Positions 8,585 to 17,179 are shown, counted from the stretch's first letter. The stretch: 64,000 nt of DNA from CALVGQ01 sp964369385 (GCA_964369385.1 CAYJEY010000008.1:5946-69945), one strand, 5' to 3'. Numbers and translations are program-made. Notes: generated by a model from the sequence alone, not told the origin.

Positions 8585-9593
8585 TGAAGTGAACCCACTT
8601 TATTGGACAATGAATTAACACGTTAAGGAGTGTTTCCTATATTGTATAGGAGACATTCCTTTTAACTTTGTTATAATCCTTTGATTATTATAATAATCTA
8701 TATATTCTACTATTGCTACCTTTAATTCACTAAGTGTCTTAAAGGTATTTTCTTTTCCATAAAACATTTCACTCTTTAATCTTGCGAAGAAATTTTCTGT
8801 AGGTGAATTATCTAAACAATTTCCTTTTCTAGACATTGATTGAATTATATTTTTTGATTCTAATATTTGCTTGTATGGTTTCATTTGATATTGCCATCCT
8901 TGATCAGAATGCAAGATTAGACCATCAATATTTTTATACTTATTTAATCCATGATTCAACATATTCGTGATTTGACTAAAATTAGGCGAAGTAGAAATAT
9001 CATAAGAAATAATCTCTCGATTATGAAAGTCAATGATTGGTGAAAGATATAGTTTTCCTGAGGTAATATTAAATTGTGTAACATCTGTTCCCCAAATTTG
9101 ATTACATTTATTTGTGTCAAAGATTCTTTGATAATACGTAATATTTTCTTTTTCATCTATAACTTTATTCAATAATAAATTTCTTGTTGTATCATTATGA
9201 TCACTAGTGTAAGATTTATATTTTCTTTTTGGGCTAAGTCCAAATAAATTCATTTTGCTCAATAATCTTTTTACTTTTTTATGGTTTACAGTTATCCCTT
9301 GATTTATTAGCTCTAATGCTATTCTTCTATATCCATATCTTTGTTTGTTTTTTAGTGATTTAGAATAATATCTATTCGTATCTTTTCTTAAAATATCCAC
9401 ACCATGATATTCAATTAAACGTACTAAATATTTAATGATTTCTACATGAACGTCATATCTTAGTGACAATTCAGGATACGTTATTCCTCTTATCCTTAAA
9501 TTATATATTTCTATTTTTTGTTCTCTTGTTAATTTTGCCATATAAAAACGAACCTCCTATAAATTGGGTGTCCAACTTTTGGGGTTCGTTTCA
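8585..9593 (-). mobile_element. IS3-family (IS150-group-like) element, about 1.0 kb, with 3-bp target duplication
   Basis: Imperfect terminal inverted repeats start TGAAGTGAACCC on the left and, read inward from the right, TGAAACGAACCCC; both continue to TTGGACA...AATT. ACT is duplicated at 8582-8584 and 9594-9596, matching the 3-bp duplications of IS150-like elements. The element holds one transposase frame on the minus strand. At about 1.0 kb it is shorter than the usual 1.3-1.5 kb because of an internal deletion described under the transposase. It sits in the loop of a terminator. Confidence 0.88.
8615..9541 (-). CDS. IS3-family transposase, OrfA head fused in frame to OrfB
   Basis: The 308-aa protein has an N-terminal HTH of OrfA type (residues about 1-60, including YLVRLIEYHGVDILRK and NRYYSKSLK). 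It then passes directly into the OrfB segment KNKQRYGYRRIALEL. IS150-group relatives normally have a further ~100 aa of OrfA, a frameshift site, and ~50 aa of OrfB between these blocks. The integrase core is intact: IWGTDVT (first Asp), LILHSDQGWQY (second Asp), and NSPTENFFARLK (Glu). AGGAGG precedes the start. Catalysis may survive, but the missing OrfA helices and frameshift control make autonomous transposition doubtful. Confidence 0.85.
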   Translation of the reverse strand: MAKLTREQKIEIYNLRIRGITYPELSLRYDVHVEIIKYLVRLIEYHGVDILRKDTNRYYSKSLKNKQRYGYRRIALELINQGITVNHKKVKRLLSKMNLFGLSPKRKYKSYTSDHNDTTRNLLLNKVIDEKENITYYQRIFDTNKCNQIWGTDVTQFNITSGKLYLSPIIDFHNREIISYDISTSPNFSQITNMLNHGLNKYKNIDGLILHSDQGWQYQMKPYKQILESKNIIQSMSRKGNCLDNSPTENFFARLKSEMFYGKENTFKTLSELKVAIVEYIDYYNNQRIITKLKGMSPIQYRKHSLTC

Positions 9594-9607
9594 ACTCGCA
9601 TTTTTTT

Positions 9608-10221
9608 GTTGTGTAATACCCCCGGGTAGTCTGAGATACAAAGAAAACTTTAGCGATGTATGTATATCAAAAGGATTACATTTAAATGTTAATAAAACAC
9701 AATTGGCAGAATACGTATGTGGATTAAGCGTGAATATTTACTTTTTGATAGATAAAACAATGAAGTGCTTCATAAGAGGATTTCTCGTTATATATTATTC
9801 CATAACTTTATTTTTTGTGCATAAAAGTATATATGAAAAAATATATGTTTATTAGTATAAAATATTACATCTTATTATTGTATATTCGTAAGTTTATAGT
9901 ACAAAAATTCATATATTTAAAAAACTAGCATATATTTAGATGAATAATCATAAAATATGGAAAACTATGTTGTAACCATACAAAATTAGCATTTATTTAC
10001 TTTTATTCTATAGTTTTCTCTTGTATACTTAAAAGTAGGGATAAGATTTTTATTATGTATTGGCGAAGATAAAGTTTTATCTATATTCATAATCATATTG
10101 AAAATTCGACAAGGTTTTACAAGAATTCTCAATATAATTGTAAAAGTGACTCAATGTATTATCATATTTATCAGATTTTTGTTTAACGTGTTTAGTTTCA
10201 AGTGTAAAAGGAGGCATACAT
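9608..10221 (+). promoter_or_regulatory. long AT-rich leader region upstream of glgC
   Basis: About 610 bp without a convincing gene. Contents: a small GC-rich palindrome (TACCCCCGGGTA, about 9618-9629), AT-rich sequence with stop codons in all frames, and a 13-bp imperfect inverted repeat close to glgC (10095-10107 with 10123-10135, 12 of 13 pairs) whose right arm overlaps a TATAAT at 10133-10138. The last element is the best candidate for the glg promoter/operator. An open frame crossing the IS right end is not a gene. Confidence 0.4.
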
Positions 10222-11364
10222 ATGAAGAAAGATAACATGGTAGCAATGATTTTAGCAGGTGGAAGAGGGAGTCGATTACACGAACTTACAAAAAAAGTAG
10301 CCAAACCGGCAGTGCATTATGGTGGAAAATACCGTATTATAGATTTTCCTTTAAGTAACTGTGCAAATTCGGATATTTCAATTGTAGGTGTACTAACGCA
10401 ATATGAGTCGGTTTTACTGAATTCATATGTAGCTCGAGATCATCATTGGGGTTTAAATGGTAACGGTAGTGGCGTTTTTGTTTTGCCACCACGCGAAAAA
10501 GATGAGACAGGGTTTAATATTTATCGTGGAACTGCTGATGCAATTACACAAAATATTGATTTCCTTGATCAAGTAGAAGCAGAATATGTACTTGTATTAT
10601 CAGGGGACCATATTTATAAGATGAACTATGCAAAAATGCTTCAAGCTCATAAGCAAGCAAATGCTGACTGTACAATTGCAGTATTAGCTGTGCCAATGAA
10701 AGAAGCTAGTCGTTTTGGAATTATGAATACAGATGAAAATGATTCAATTATTGAATTTGAAGAAAAATCAGCACAACCAAAAAGTAATTTAGCATCAATG
10801 GGAATTTATATTTTTAACTATAAAACATTACGTAAGTATTTAAATGAAGATGATAAAAATAACTTATCGTCACATGACTTTGGTAAAGATATCATTCCTC
10901 AATATTTAGCAGATAATAAAAAATGTTTAGCCTACCGCTTTAAAGGATATTGGAAAGATGTAGGAACGATTGATAGTTTATGGGAAGCCAATATGGATCT
11001 TTTAGACTTAAATAATGAGTTGGATTTAGCTGATCCATCATGGAAAATTTACACAGAAGATGTATTATGTCAACCGCACTTTATTGGGGCAAAAGCTAGT
11101 GTACATAATGCTTTTATCACACAAGGTGCAGTTATTGAAGGTGAAGTAGAAAATTCAGTTGTGTTTACTCGCTCATTTGTACATGAAGATGCAAAAGTAA
11201 GTGACACAGTACTTATGCCAGGTGTAGTTGTAGGAAAAGGGGCAAAAGTAAATCGTTGCATCATTGCCGAAGGTGTTAAAATTGCCGAGGGAGCAGTAGT
11301 AGGAAGTAGCGATAGTGAAGAAATTGAATTGATCGCAAAAAATGTAAATAAGGGGGTAGCGTAA
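10222..11364 (+). CDS. glgC: glucose-1-phosphate adenylyltransferase, catalytic subunit
   Basis: Makes ADP-glucose from glucose-1-phosphate and ATP, the committed step of glycogen synthesis. The 380-aa protein has the nucleotidyltransferase loop ILAGGRGSRLHELT at residues 8-21, KPAVHYGGKYRIIDFPLSN, the GTADAI and LSGDHIYKM motifs, and a C-terminal left-handed beta-helix. AGGAGG precedes the ATG. It leads glgC-glgD-glgA, with one base to glgD. In Bacillus GlgD stimulates GlgC, so the native enzyme is probably a GlgC/GlgD complex. Confidence 0.97.
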   Translation: MKKDNMVAMILAGGRGSRLHELTKKVAKPAVHYGGKYRIIDFPLSNCANSDISIVGVLTQYESVLLNSYVARDHHWGLNGNGSGVFVLPPREKDETGFNIYRGTADAITQNIDFLDQVEAEYVLVLSGDHIYKMNYAKMLQAHKQANADCTIAVLAVPMKEASRFGIMNTDENDSIIEFEEKSAQPKSNLASMGIYIFNYKTLRKYLNEDDKNNLSSHDFGKDIIPQYLADNKKCLAYRFKGYWKDVGTIDSLWEANMDLLDLNNELDLADPSWKIYTEDVLCQPHFIGAKASVHNAFITQGAVIEGEVENSVVFTRSFVHEDAKVSDTVLMPGVVVGKGAKVNRCIIAEGVKIAEGAVVGSSDSEEIELIAKNVNKGVA

Positions 11365-11365
11365 T

Positions 11366-12481
11366 ATGTGCAATGCATTAGGACTTATTAATTTAGAGCA
11401 TTCATCAATTGATGTTGCAGGAATGACAGATTATCGTACAGTTAGTGCTATTTCTTTTTTAGGAAGATATCGATTAATTGATTTTACTTTATCGAATATG
11501 AGTAATTCAGGGATTTCACAAATTCAAGTATATATGCAAGGAAAACCACGTTCGATTATTGAGCATATTGGGTCTGAAAATCAATACAATATTAATCCAA
11601 AGCGTGGAATGATGCGTGTACTTCATGGAGAGCAACGTATTCAATCTGAAGTATACAATACAGATATTGCGCAGTTCTCACAAAATATTCATTTTATTGA
11701 AGAATCAAATCATCCTTATGTAATTATTGCGCCGACGTATATGGTGTATCGTTGCAACTATGATGATTTGTTAAAGGCACACGTAAAATCAGGAAATGAT
11801 GTGAGTGTACTTTATACTGAAACAGGAGATGCAAAGGAGCGTTTCCATGATTGTGATGTATTACAAATGAATGACCAAAAACGAGTGATGTCATTTGATA
11901 AAAACCGTGGTAAATTTAAAAATCGTAATATCTCAATGGAGTGTTATGTTTTAAGTAAACGTTTATTTTTGAAATTGATTCGCTTAGCACAAGAATGTAG
12001 TTCACTTTATTGGTTTAAGGATATTCTTGCGGACAGTTGCCAAGATATTATGGTTGGTGGAATTGCCCACAAAGGATATGTTGCATGTATCAATAGTTTA
12101 CCTGCATACATGCAAGAAAATTTAAAATTAAACCAAGTTGAAAATATTCGTGGTCTTTTCACTGAAGATTGGCCAATTTATACACGCACAAATGATTCTG
12201 CTCCAACGCAATATACACGTGATGCTTCAGTAAAAACTTGTTCAGTAGCGAATGGGTGCTTCATTGAAGGAGAAATTGAAAATTGCGTATTGGGACGTAA
12301 TGTTGTTGTAAGAAAAGGTGCTGTTGTGAAAAATAGTATTTTACTGCAAGGAGCTTATGTTTCTGAGGATTCTTATTTGGATGGAGTCATTGTCGATAAA
12401 GAAGCAATGGTTTACCATACAAAAGAATTGGTAAAACAGGGAGATGAGCCAATCTACGTTAAGCGTAGAGATCGCATATAG
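11366..12481 (+). CDS. glgD: GlgD, non-catalytic partner of ADP-glucose pyrophosphorylase
   Basis: Paralogue of GlgC (371 aa) that keeps the fold (GRYRLIDFTLSNMSNSGI and the C-terminal beta-helix). Its N-terminal loop reads ALGLINLEHSSIDVAGMTDYR, lacking the Gly/Arg-rich nucleotide-binding GGRGSRL. That loss is the usual mark of GlgD, a regulatory subunit that raises GlgC activity. It follows glgC after one base and precedes glgA by 11 bp, so the three are one transcription unit. Confidence 0.95.
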   Translation: MCNALGLINLEHSSIDVAGMTDYRTVSAISFLGRYRLIDFTLSNMSNSGISQIQVYMQGKPRSIIEHIGSENQYNINPKRGMMRVLHGEQRIQSEVYNTDIAQFSQNIHFIEESNHPYVIIAPTYMVYRCNYDDLLKAHVKSGNDVSVLYTETGDAKERFHDCDVLQMNDQKRVMSFDKNRGKFKNRNISMECYVLSKRLFLKLIRLAQECSSLYWFKDILADSCQDIMVGGIAHKGYVACINSLPAYMQENLKLNQVENIRGLFTEDWPIYTRTNDSAPTQYTRDASVKTCSVANGCFIEGEIENCVLGRNVVVRKGAVVKNSILLQGAYVSEDSYLDGVIVDKEAMVYHTKELVKQGDEPIYVKRRDRI

Positions 12482-12492
12482 GGGGAAGTAAG

Positions 12493-13926
12493 ATGAAAGT
12501 ATTGTACGTTGCTTCAGAGGGCTTACCATTTATCAAGAGCGGCGGATTAGCTGATGTGGTAGGTTCACTGCCTAAGATTTTAAAGAAGAAAAAAGTAGAT
12601 GTTCGAGTGGTGTTACCAATGTATTTGAAAATTGCCAATCAATATCGTGATGAGTTCACATGTCTTGGTACTGTTCCAGTGCAATGTGGTCATATCAATA
12701 CAGTGGCAACTTTCTTTGAAACAGAAGTAGACGGAGTTCCATTCTACTTTGTAGAACATCAAGGTTACTTTGAGCGTGATGGCTTATATGGATATCCTGA
12801 TGATGGAGAGCGTTTTGCCTTTTTCCAAAAAGCCGTACTTGAACTGATTGTGATGATGAAGTGGTATCCTGATGTATTGCATTGCCATGACTGGCATACA
12901 GGTGCAGTTGCGATGATGGCAAAACATCATTATCCACATGATAAACGTATGCAAAAAATGAAATCAGTATTTACGATTCATAACTTAGCATTCCAAGGGA
13001 ATTTCCCAGCATCAGTATTGACAGATTGCCTAGGTCTTCCTTATTCATTATTTGAAGATGGGACATTGCGATTTCATGGTGGAATAAGTATGATGAAAGC
13101 AGGAATTGTTGCCTCTAATAAAGTGACTACTGTATCTAATACATATGCACATGAAATACTATCACCTTATTTTGGTGAAAACATGCAAGATGTGTTGCGT
13201 CTTCGTCAAGATGACCTTTGGGGAATAGTGAATGGAATCGATACTGATCTTTGGAATCCTGCAAGTGATGATTGCATATTTGAGAACTATGATATGCGCA
13301 GTCTAATTAAATCAAAGGCCCTAAACAAGAAATCTCTCCAATTTGATTTAGGTTTACGTGAAGATCCAGATGTTTTACTCATTGGTATTGTAGGACGTAT
13401 TACACGCCAAAAAGGGATGCAAATGGTACTCGATTGCATGGGTGAGCTAATGAGTCAAGATGTCCAACTTGTAGTATTAGGTACAGGTGAAACTGATTTA
13501 GAAGCTGGATTTAAAGTGATGGAGGGAAGATATCGCCGTCGTGCAGTATATTATTGTGGGTATAACGAAAGTTTAGCTCATAAAATTTATGCAGGATGTG
13601 ATGTGTTCTTGATGCCATCTGATTTTGAACCATGTGGAATTAGCCAATTGATTTCAATGCGATATGGTACATTGCCTATCGTTCGTGAAACAGGGGGGCT
13701 AAAAGATACAGTACAGCCTTACAATAAGTTCACGCAAGAAGGAAACGGATTTAGTTTCTATGCAATGAATGGTGCAGATATGATGAATACGATTCGTTTT
13801 GCAAGTGATACATATTACTATAGTCGTAAAGAATTTAATGATATGATGAAACGCGCGATGAAAACAGATGTAAGTTGGAAGACTTCTGCAGATAAATATT
13901 TAGAATTATATAAAGCAATTAATTAG
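12493..13926 (+). CDS. glgA: glycogen synthase (ADP-glucose)
   Basis: GT5 glucosyltransferase, 477 aa, extending alpha-1,4-glucan from ADP-glucose. The N-terminal KSGGLADVVGSLPK (residues about 15-28) binds ADP-glucose. HCHDWHTG and the C-terminal SDFEPCGISQLISMRYGTLPIVRETGGLKDTV are diagnostic. Last gene of the glg operon, ending in a strong hairpin. No branching enzyme or phosphorylase is seen within the window, so those are encoded elsewhere or absent. Confidence 0.97.
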   Translation: MKVLYVASEGLPFIKSGGLADVVGSLPKILKKKKVDVRVVLPMYLKIANQYRDEFTCLGTVPVQCGHINTVATFFETEVDGVPFYFVEHQGYFERDGLYGYPDDGERFAFFQKAVLELIVMMKWYPDVLHCHDWHTGAVAMMAKHHYPHDKRMQKMKSVFTIHNLAFQGNFPASVLTDCLGLPYSLFEDGTLRFHGGISMMKAGIVASNKVTTVSNTYAHEILSPYFGENMQDVLRLRQDDLWGIVNGIDTDLWNPASDDCIFENYDMRSLIKSKALNKKSLQFDLGLREDPDVLLIGIVGRITRQKGMQMVLDCMGELMSQDVQLVVLGTGETDLEAGFKVMEGRYRRRAVYYCGYNESLAHKIYAGCDVFLMPSDFEPCGISQLISMRYGTLPIVRETGGLKDTVQPYNKFTQEGNGFSFYAMNGADMMNTIRFASDTYYYSRKEFNDMMKRAMKTDVSWKTSADKYLELYKAIN

Positions 13927-13950
13927 GCGATGTTAAATCATTGCCTTTTT
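13925..13950 (+). terminator. terminator of the glg operon
   Basis: AGGCGATG pairs with CATTGCCT (8 bp, one G-U) around TTAAAT, followed by a T-run; the first bases belong to the glgA stop. Confidence 0.75.
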
Positions 13951-13968
13951 AAATTCAAGGAGGAAGCA

Positions 13969-14499
13969 ATGAACATAAGATATCAAAATTATTTAGTAAG
14001 AAAAGCGAAAGCAGAAGATGCAATCTTGTTGATGAGATGGTGGAATGATGGAAGTATCATGGCTCATGCAGGGTTCCCTTATGGTTTAAATATAACTGAA
14101 GAAAAGATCGCTCAAAGTCTAAAAACTGATAAAGAGAGAGTACGTCAGCGTTTAATTATTGAATTAGATAATTATCCTATAGGTGAGATGAGCTATCAAG
14201 ATAAAGGAAATGATGTTGTTGAAATTGGAATAAAGATTTGTGATAAGTCTAAGCAAAATGCAGGAGCAGGAAAAATTTACTTAAGCATGTTAATTAATCA
14301 TCTGTTTAATGAATTTATGTTTAGAAAAATTTATTGTGATACGGACCTTAGGAACGAGCGTTCGCAAAGAGTCTATGAGCAGCTTGGTTTCAAAAAAAAG
14401 AATGTGGTAATGAATTCATGGGAAAATCAACTAGGAGAGTTATGCTCTGCTGTAGAGTACGAGCTAGAATTAGATAATTTTAACGATTATAGAAAATAA
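13969..14499 (+). CDS. GNAT-family N-acetyltransferase, RimJ/RimL-like
   Basis: About 176 aa. The start at 13969 is chosen because AAGGAGGAAGC precedes it; the in-frame ATG at 13930 lies inside the glg terminator. The region around residues 75-125 has the GNAT pattern: beta strand DVVEIGIKIC, acetyl-CoA loop QNAGAGKIYLSMLINHLF, then RKIYCDTDLRNERSQRVYEQLGFKK. N-acyltransferases of this group modify protein N-termini, antibiotics or small amines; the substrate cannot be read from sequence. Confidence 0.85.
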   Translation: MNIRYQNYLVRKAKAEDAILLMRWWNDGSIMAHAGFPYGLNITEEKIAQSLKTDKERVRQRLIIELDNYPIGEMSYQDKGNDVVEIGIKICDKSKQNAGAGKIYLSMLINHLFNEFMFRKIYCDTDLRNERSQRVYEQLGFKKKNVVMNSWENQLGELCSAVEYELELDNFNDYRK

Positions 14500-14506
14500 T
14501 TCAAAA

Positions 14507-14529
14507 AAGTTACCTAAAGATAACTTTTT
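14507..14529 (+). promoter_or_regulatory. operator-like dyad copy 1, doubling as possible terminator
   Basis: AAGTTA-N8-TAACTT at 14507-14526, flanked by A6 and T5, could end the acetyltransferase transcript. The same dyad recurs 65 bp downstream across the DUF2325 promoter, so a protein-binding role is at least as likely. Confidence 0.55.
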
Positions 14530-14531
14530 GC

Positions 14532-14560
14532 TTGCAATAATAAAAAAAGAATGCTAAAAT
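14532..14560 (+). promoter_or_regulatory. promoter of the DUF2325 gene
   Basis: TTGCAA (14532-14537), 17-bp spacer, TAAAAT (14555-14560) with TG one base upstream. It lies between the two copies of the AAGTTA-N8-TAACTT dyad. Confidence 0.7.
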
Positions 14561-14571
14561 CAAATTAGTTA

Positions 14572-14591
14572 AAGTTATCTAAGGCTAACTT
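14572..14591 (+). promoter_or_regulatory. operator-like dyad copy 2
   Basis: AAGTTATCTAAGGCTAACTT: 6-bp arms, 8-nt centre, covering the expected transcription start and reaching the ribosome site. Compared with the reverse complement of copy 1 it matches at about 16 of 20 positions. AGGCTAACTT recalls DtxR/MntR-type metalloregulator boxes, an inference only. Confidence 0.55.
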
Positions 14592-14605
14592 AAGGAGGTT
14601 TGAGT

Positions 14606-14893
14606 ATGAGTGTAGTTATAATTGGTGGAAATGAAGGAATGGAACAACGTTACTTACAAGTCTGTAAAGAATATGGATGTAAGGCTAAAATATTTACAAA
14701 ATCAAAAGGGACAATGCGTGATAAATTAGGAGAACCTGATTACATCATCTTATTTACTCGTACGGTTTCTCATAAGATGGTGAATTGCGCTATGAAAGAA
14801 GCGAAACAAAGTGCAGCTGAAGTTGTACGATGTGCTTCTAGTTCAGTAAGTGCTCTTAAACAAGTATTGGATCAACTATCAGTAGCAAATTAA
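14606..14893 (+). CDS. DUF2325 family protein
   Basis: A 95-aa cytoplasmic protein starting VVIIGGNEGMEQRY, with the Rossmann-like pattern of DUF2325 and a C-terminal RCASSSVSALKQVLDQL. The family is widespread in Firmicutes and often found near iron, heme or redox genes, but its biochemical role is unknown to me. The start is ATG 14606, behind AAGGAGG; the TTG six bases earlier overlaps the spacer. It is transcribed alone, with its own promoter, two flanking dyads and a terminator, implying tight and specific control. Confidence 0.85.
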   Translation: MSVVIIGGNEGMEQRYLQVCKEYGCKAKIFTKSKGTMRDKLGEPDYIILFTRTVSHKMVNCAMKEAKQSAAEVVRCASSSVSALKQVLDQLSVAN

Positions 14894-14908
14894 TGCTACT
14901 TTTTTTTT
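14881..14908 (+). terminator. terminator after the DUF2325 gene
   Basis: AGTAGC pairs with GCTACT (6 bp), followed by nine T. The hairpin includes the stop codon. Confidence 0.7.
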
Positions 14909-14962
14909 ATTCGATGTGAAATGATATGTTTTCATGATAAAATGTAACAAGTAGGTGATTGC

Positions 14963-15970
14963 ATGAAAAAAATATTATGGATAAGTACAGGTGGTACAAT
15001 CGCAAGTGTTCCAACTAGTGCAGGACTTGTACCTGCATCAATGAAAAAAGGGTTAAGAGATGTCGTCAGTGCCTTTTTAGATGAAATTGAGTTAATTAAC
15101 TTTGAAATCTATTCATTAGATAGTTCCAATATTCAACCAGAGGAATGGTGTGCCTTAGCTGATAAAATTCATGAAATGCAACATGAGGTAGATGGAATTC
15201 TATGTACGCATGGCACAGATACGCTGGCCTACACGGCGAGTGCTTTGTCTTATATGTTAGGGAGTGTATCAATACCCGTTGTTTTAACAGGATCACAGCT
15301 TCCGCTTCATCATGTATTGAGTGATGGTGTGGATAACCTACGTACAGCTTTAGCAATGGCATCGAGTGCGGTTCCAGGTGTATATGTTGCGTTTAATCGA
15401 CATATTATATTAGGTACTCGAGCAGTGAAGGTTCGAACTCAGGGATTTGATGCTTTTGAAAGTGTTAACTTTGAATATGCGGGAAAAGTAGATAGCCGCG
15501 GTCTGGTGATTAATCAGCAAGTGATTCAGTTTCCAGTTCATTCCGTGAGATTTAAAAGAGAATGCAATAAAGATGTCCTTTTAGTTAAATTGATTCCAGG
15601 GATGAATCCAGAGATTTTCGATGCATTCTTACGAATGGGTATCAAAGGAATTGTGATTGAAGCCTTTGGAATTGGTGGTTTATCATTTGAGCGTCGTGAT
15701 TTAATCACAAAACTAAAAAATTTAGTTGATCATGGTGTGATCGTAGTAGTAAAGAGTCAGTGCCTTTATGAAAATAGTGACTTCAATATTTATGAAGTAG
15801 GAAAAAAAGCACTGGATATCGGAGTAATTGAAGCTTACGACATGACGAGTGAAGCAACTGTGACTAAACTAATGTGTGCACTGAGTATTACAAATTGTCC
15901 AGAAAAAATTAAGCAAATAATGCACACGAATAGTGTGAATGAGATAAATATAAAAGGAGATTTAAGATGA
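14963..15970 (+). CDS. ansA: type I (cytoplasmic) L-asparaginase
   Basis: Hydrolyses L-asparagine to aspartate and ammonia. The 335-aa protein has the first catalytic Thr in ISTGGTIAS (residues 7-15) and the second in CTHGTDTLAYTAS (about 81-92), followed by LTGSQLP. No signal peptide, as expected for the cytoplasmic type. Overlaps pepT by 4 bp (ATGA), so asparagine breakdown is coupled to peptide breakdown, consistent with peptide and amino-acid scavenging. The ribosome site (AGGTGA) is weaker than average. Confidence 0.94.
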   Translation: MKKILWISTGGTIASVPTSAGLVPASMKKGLRDVVSAFLDEIELINFEIYSLDSSNIQPEEWCALADKIHEMQHEVDGILCTHGTDTLAYTASALSYMLGSVSIPVVLTGSQLPLHHVLSDGVDNLRTALAMASSAVPGVYVAFNRHIILGTRAVKVRTQGFDAFESVNFEYAGKVDSRGLVINQQVIQFPVHSVRFKRECNKDVLLVKLIPGMNPEIFDAFLRMGIKGIVIEAFGIGGLSFERRDLITKLKNLVDHGVIVVVKSQCLYENSDFNIYEVGKKALDIGVIEAYDMTSEATVTKLMCALSITNCPEKIKQIMHTNSVNEINIKGDLR

Positions 15971-17172
15971 AAATTCAAGATCGTTTTATTGAGTATTGTA
16001 AAATCAATACAACTTCAGATGCATCAAGTAAGACAACACCAAGTAGTGCTTGTCAGTGGGATTTAGCTCATTTATTGGTAAAACAAATGAAAGAGCTTGG
16101 TATGAATGATGCCCATGTAGATGAGCATTGTGTGGTATATGGTACCATTGAAGGAAATTGCGATGAAATCACAGATGTGATTGGTCTAATTGCCCATATG
16201 GATACGTCTCCTGATTTTAGTGGTGAAAATGTAAAACCCCGCATTATTGAAAACTATGATGGGAAAAATATTCAACTGAATCCAGAGCTAGTTATGAATG
16301 TAGTAGAAATGCCTTCTATTTTAAAATATGTAGGACATGATGTTATTGTAACAGATGGCACAACATTGCTGGGGGCTGATGATAAAGCGGGGATTGCGAT
16401 TATCATGGAAGTAGCAAGACAGTTTCAAGATGATCCATCAATTCAACATGGAACAATTAAAGTTGCCTTTACACCAGATGAGGAAATTGGAGAAGGTGCC
16501 GATCACTTTGATGTAGCAAAGTTTGGAGCTGATTATGCCTTTACATGTGATGGTGGCTCTGCAAGTGAGTATTGCATGGAAACCTTTAATGCAGCATCGG
16601 CTTATGTCGAAATCGAAGGTGTTTCAATTCATCCTGGTGGTGCTAAAGACATCATGATCAATGCATCAAATGTGGCAATGGAGTTTCATGCTTGTTTACC
16701 AGTCCATGCAAGACCAGAGCATACGAGTGGATTTGAAGGATTTAATCATTTACTTTCGATGAATTCTAGTGTGCCTAAAGCAAGCTTAGAATATATTATT
16801 CGTAATCATGATGCAAAACTTCATCAACAACAATGTGATTTATTCATTAGTATTGCAAAATACTTAAATGAAAAATACCAAAGGGAAATAGTAAAGATTG
16901 AGATTGTGCCTTCTTATCGCAACATGAAAGAAGAATTGATACACCATCCTCAGATCATGGAAAAACTAAGTGCTGCAATTACAGCTGTTGGATTAAATCC
17001 AAAGAGTATTTCCGCACGTGGAGGAACTGATGGTAGTCGATTAACTTTTATGGGATTGCCTTGTCCAAATATTGGGACCGGAGGAGTAAATGCTCATGGG
17101 CCATTTGAAGCAGTGAGTATCCAGGAAATGGAAAAAATGGTAGAAGTAGTTAAAGCAATCGTGTGTAGATAA
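15967..17172 (+). CDS. pepT: peptidase T (tripeptide aminopeptidase)
   Basis: Zinc M20 aminopeptidase (401 aa) that removes the N-terminal residue of tripeptides. Metal and catalytic motifs are in place: AHMDTSPD near residue 76, GADDKAG near 137 and TPDEEIGEGADHFD near 170. The closing RGGTDGSRLTFMGLPCPNIGTGG matches PepT. Its start overlaps the asparaginase stop by 4 bp. The next promoter begins within 10 bp of its stop. Confidence 0.95.
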   Translation: MKIQDRFIEYCKINTTSDASSKTTPSSACQWDLAHLLVKQMKELGMNDAHVDEHCVVYGTIEGNCDEITDVIGLIAHMDTSPDFSGENVKPRIIENYDGKNIQLNPELVMNVVEMPSILKYVGHDVIVTDGTTLLGADDKAGIAIIMEVARQFQDDPSIQHGTIKVAFTPDEEIGEGADHFDVAKFGADYAFTCDGGSASEYCMETFNAASAYVEIEGVSIHPGGAKDIMINASNVAMEFHACLPVHARPEHTSGFEGFNHLLSMNSSVPKASLEYIIRNHDAKLHQQQCDLFISIAKYLNEKYQREIVKIEIVPSYRNMKEELIHHPQIMEKLSAAITAVGLNPKSISARGGTDGSRLTFMGLPCPNIGTGGVNAHGPFEAVSIQEMEKMVEVVKAIVCR

Positions 17173-17179
17173 GCCTATT

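Larger units (their letters stand above)
8566..9607 (+). terminator. terminator whose loop is interrupted by an IS element
   Basis: Left arm A6-GTGCGAG lies at 8566-8578 and right arm CTCGCA-T7 at 9595-9607. Removing 8585-9593 and one copy of ACT rejoins them as a 7-bp GC-rich stem with a GCAA loop and a T-run, that is, a normal terminator for the gene ending at 8567. As it stands the two arms are over 1 kb apart. Confidence 0.75.

Noticed and set aside
9655..9770. Possible HTH-gene remnant in the glgC leader (NKTQLAEYV-like translation)
   Set aside because: Resemblance is limited to a few residues in one frame with no start, ribosome site or continuation.
9463..9855. 130-codon plus-strand frame crossing the right end of the IS
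   Set aside because: It begins antisense in the transposase and continues into AT-rich spacer; no ribosome site and no recognisable protein.
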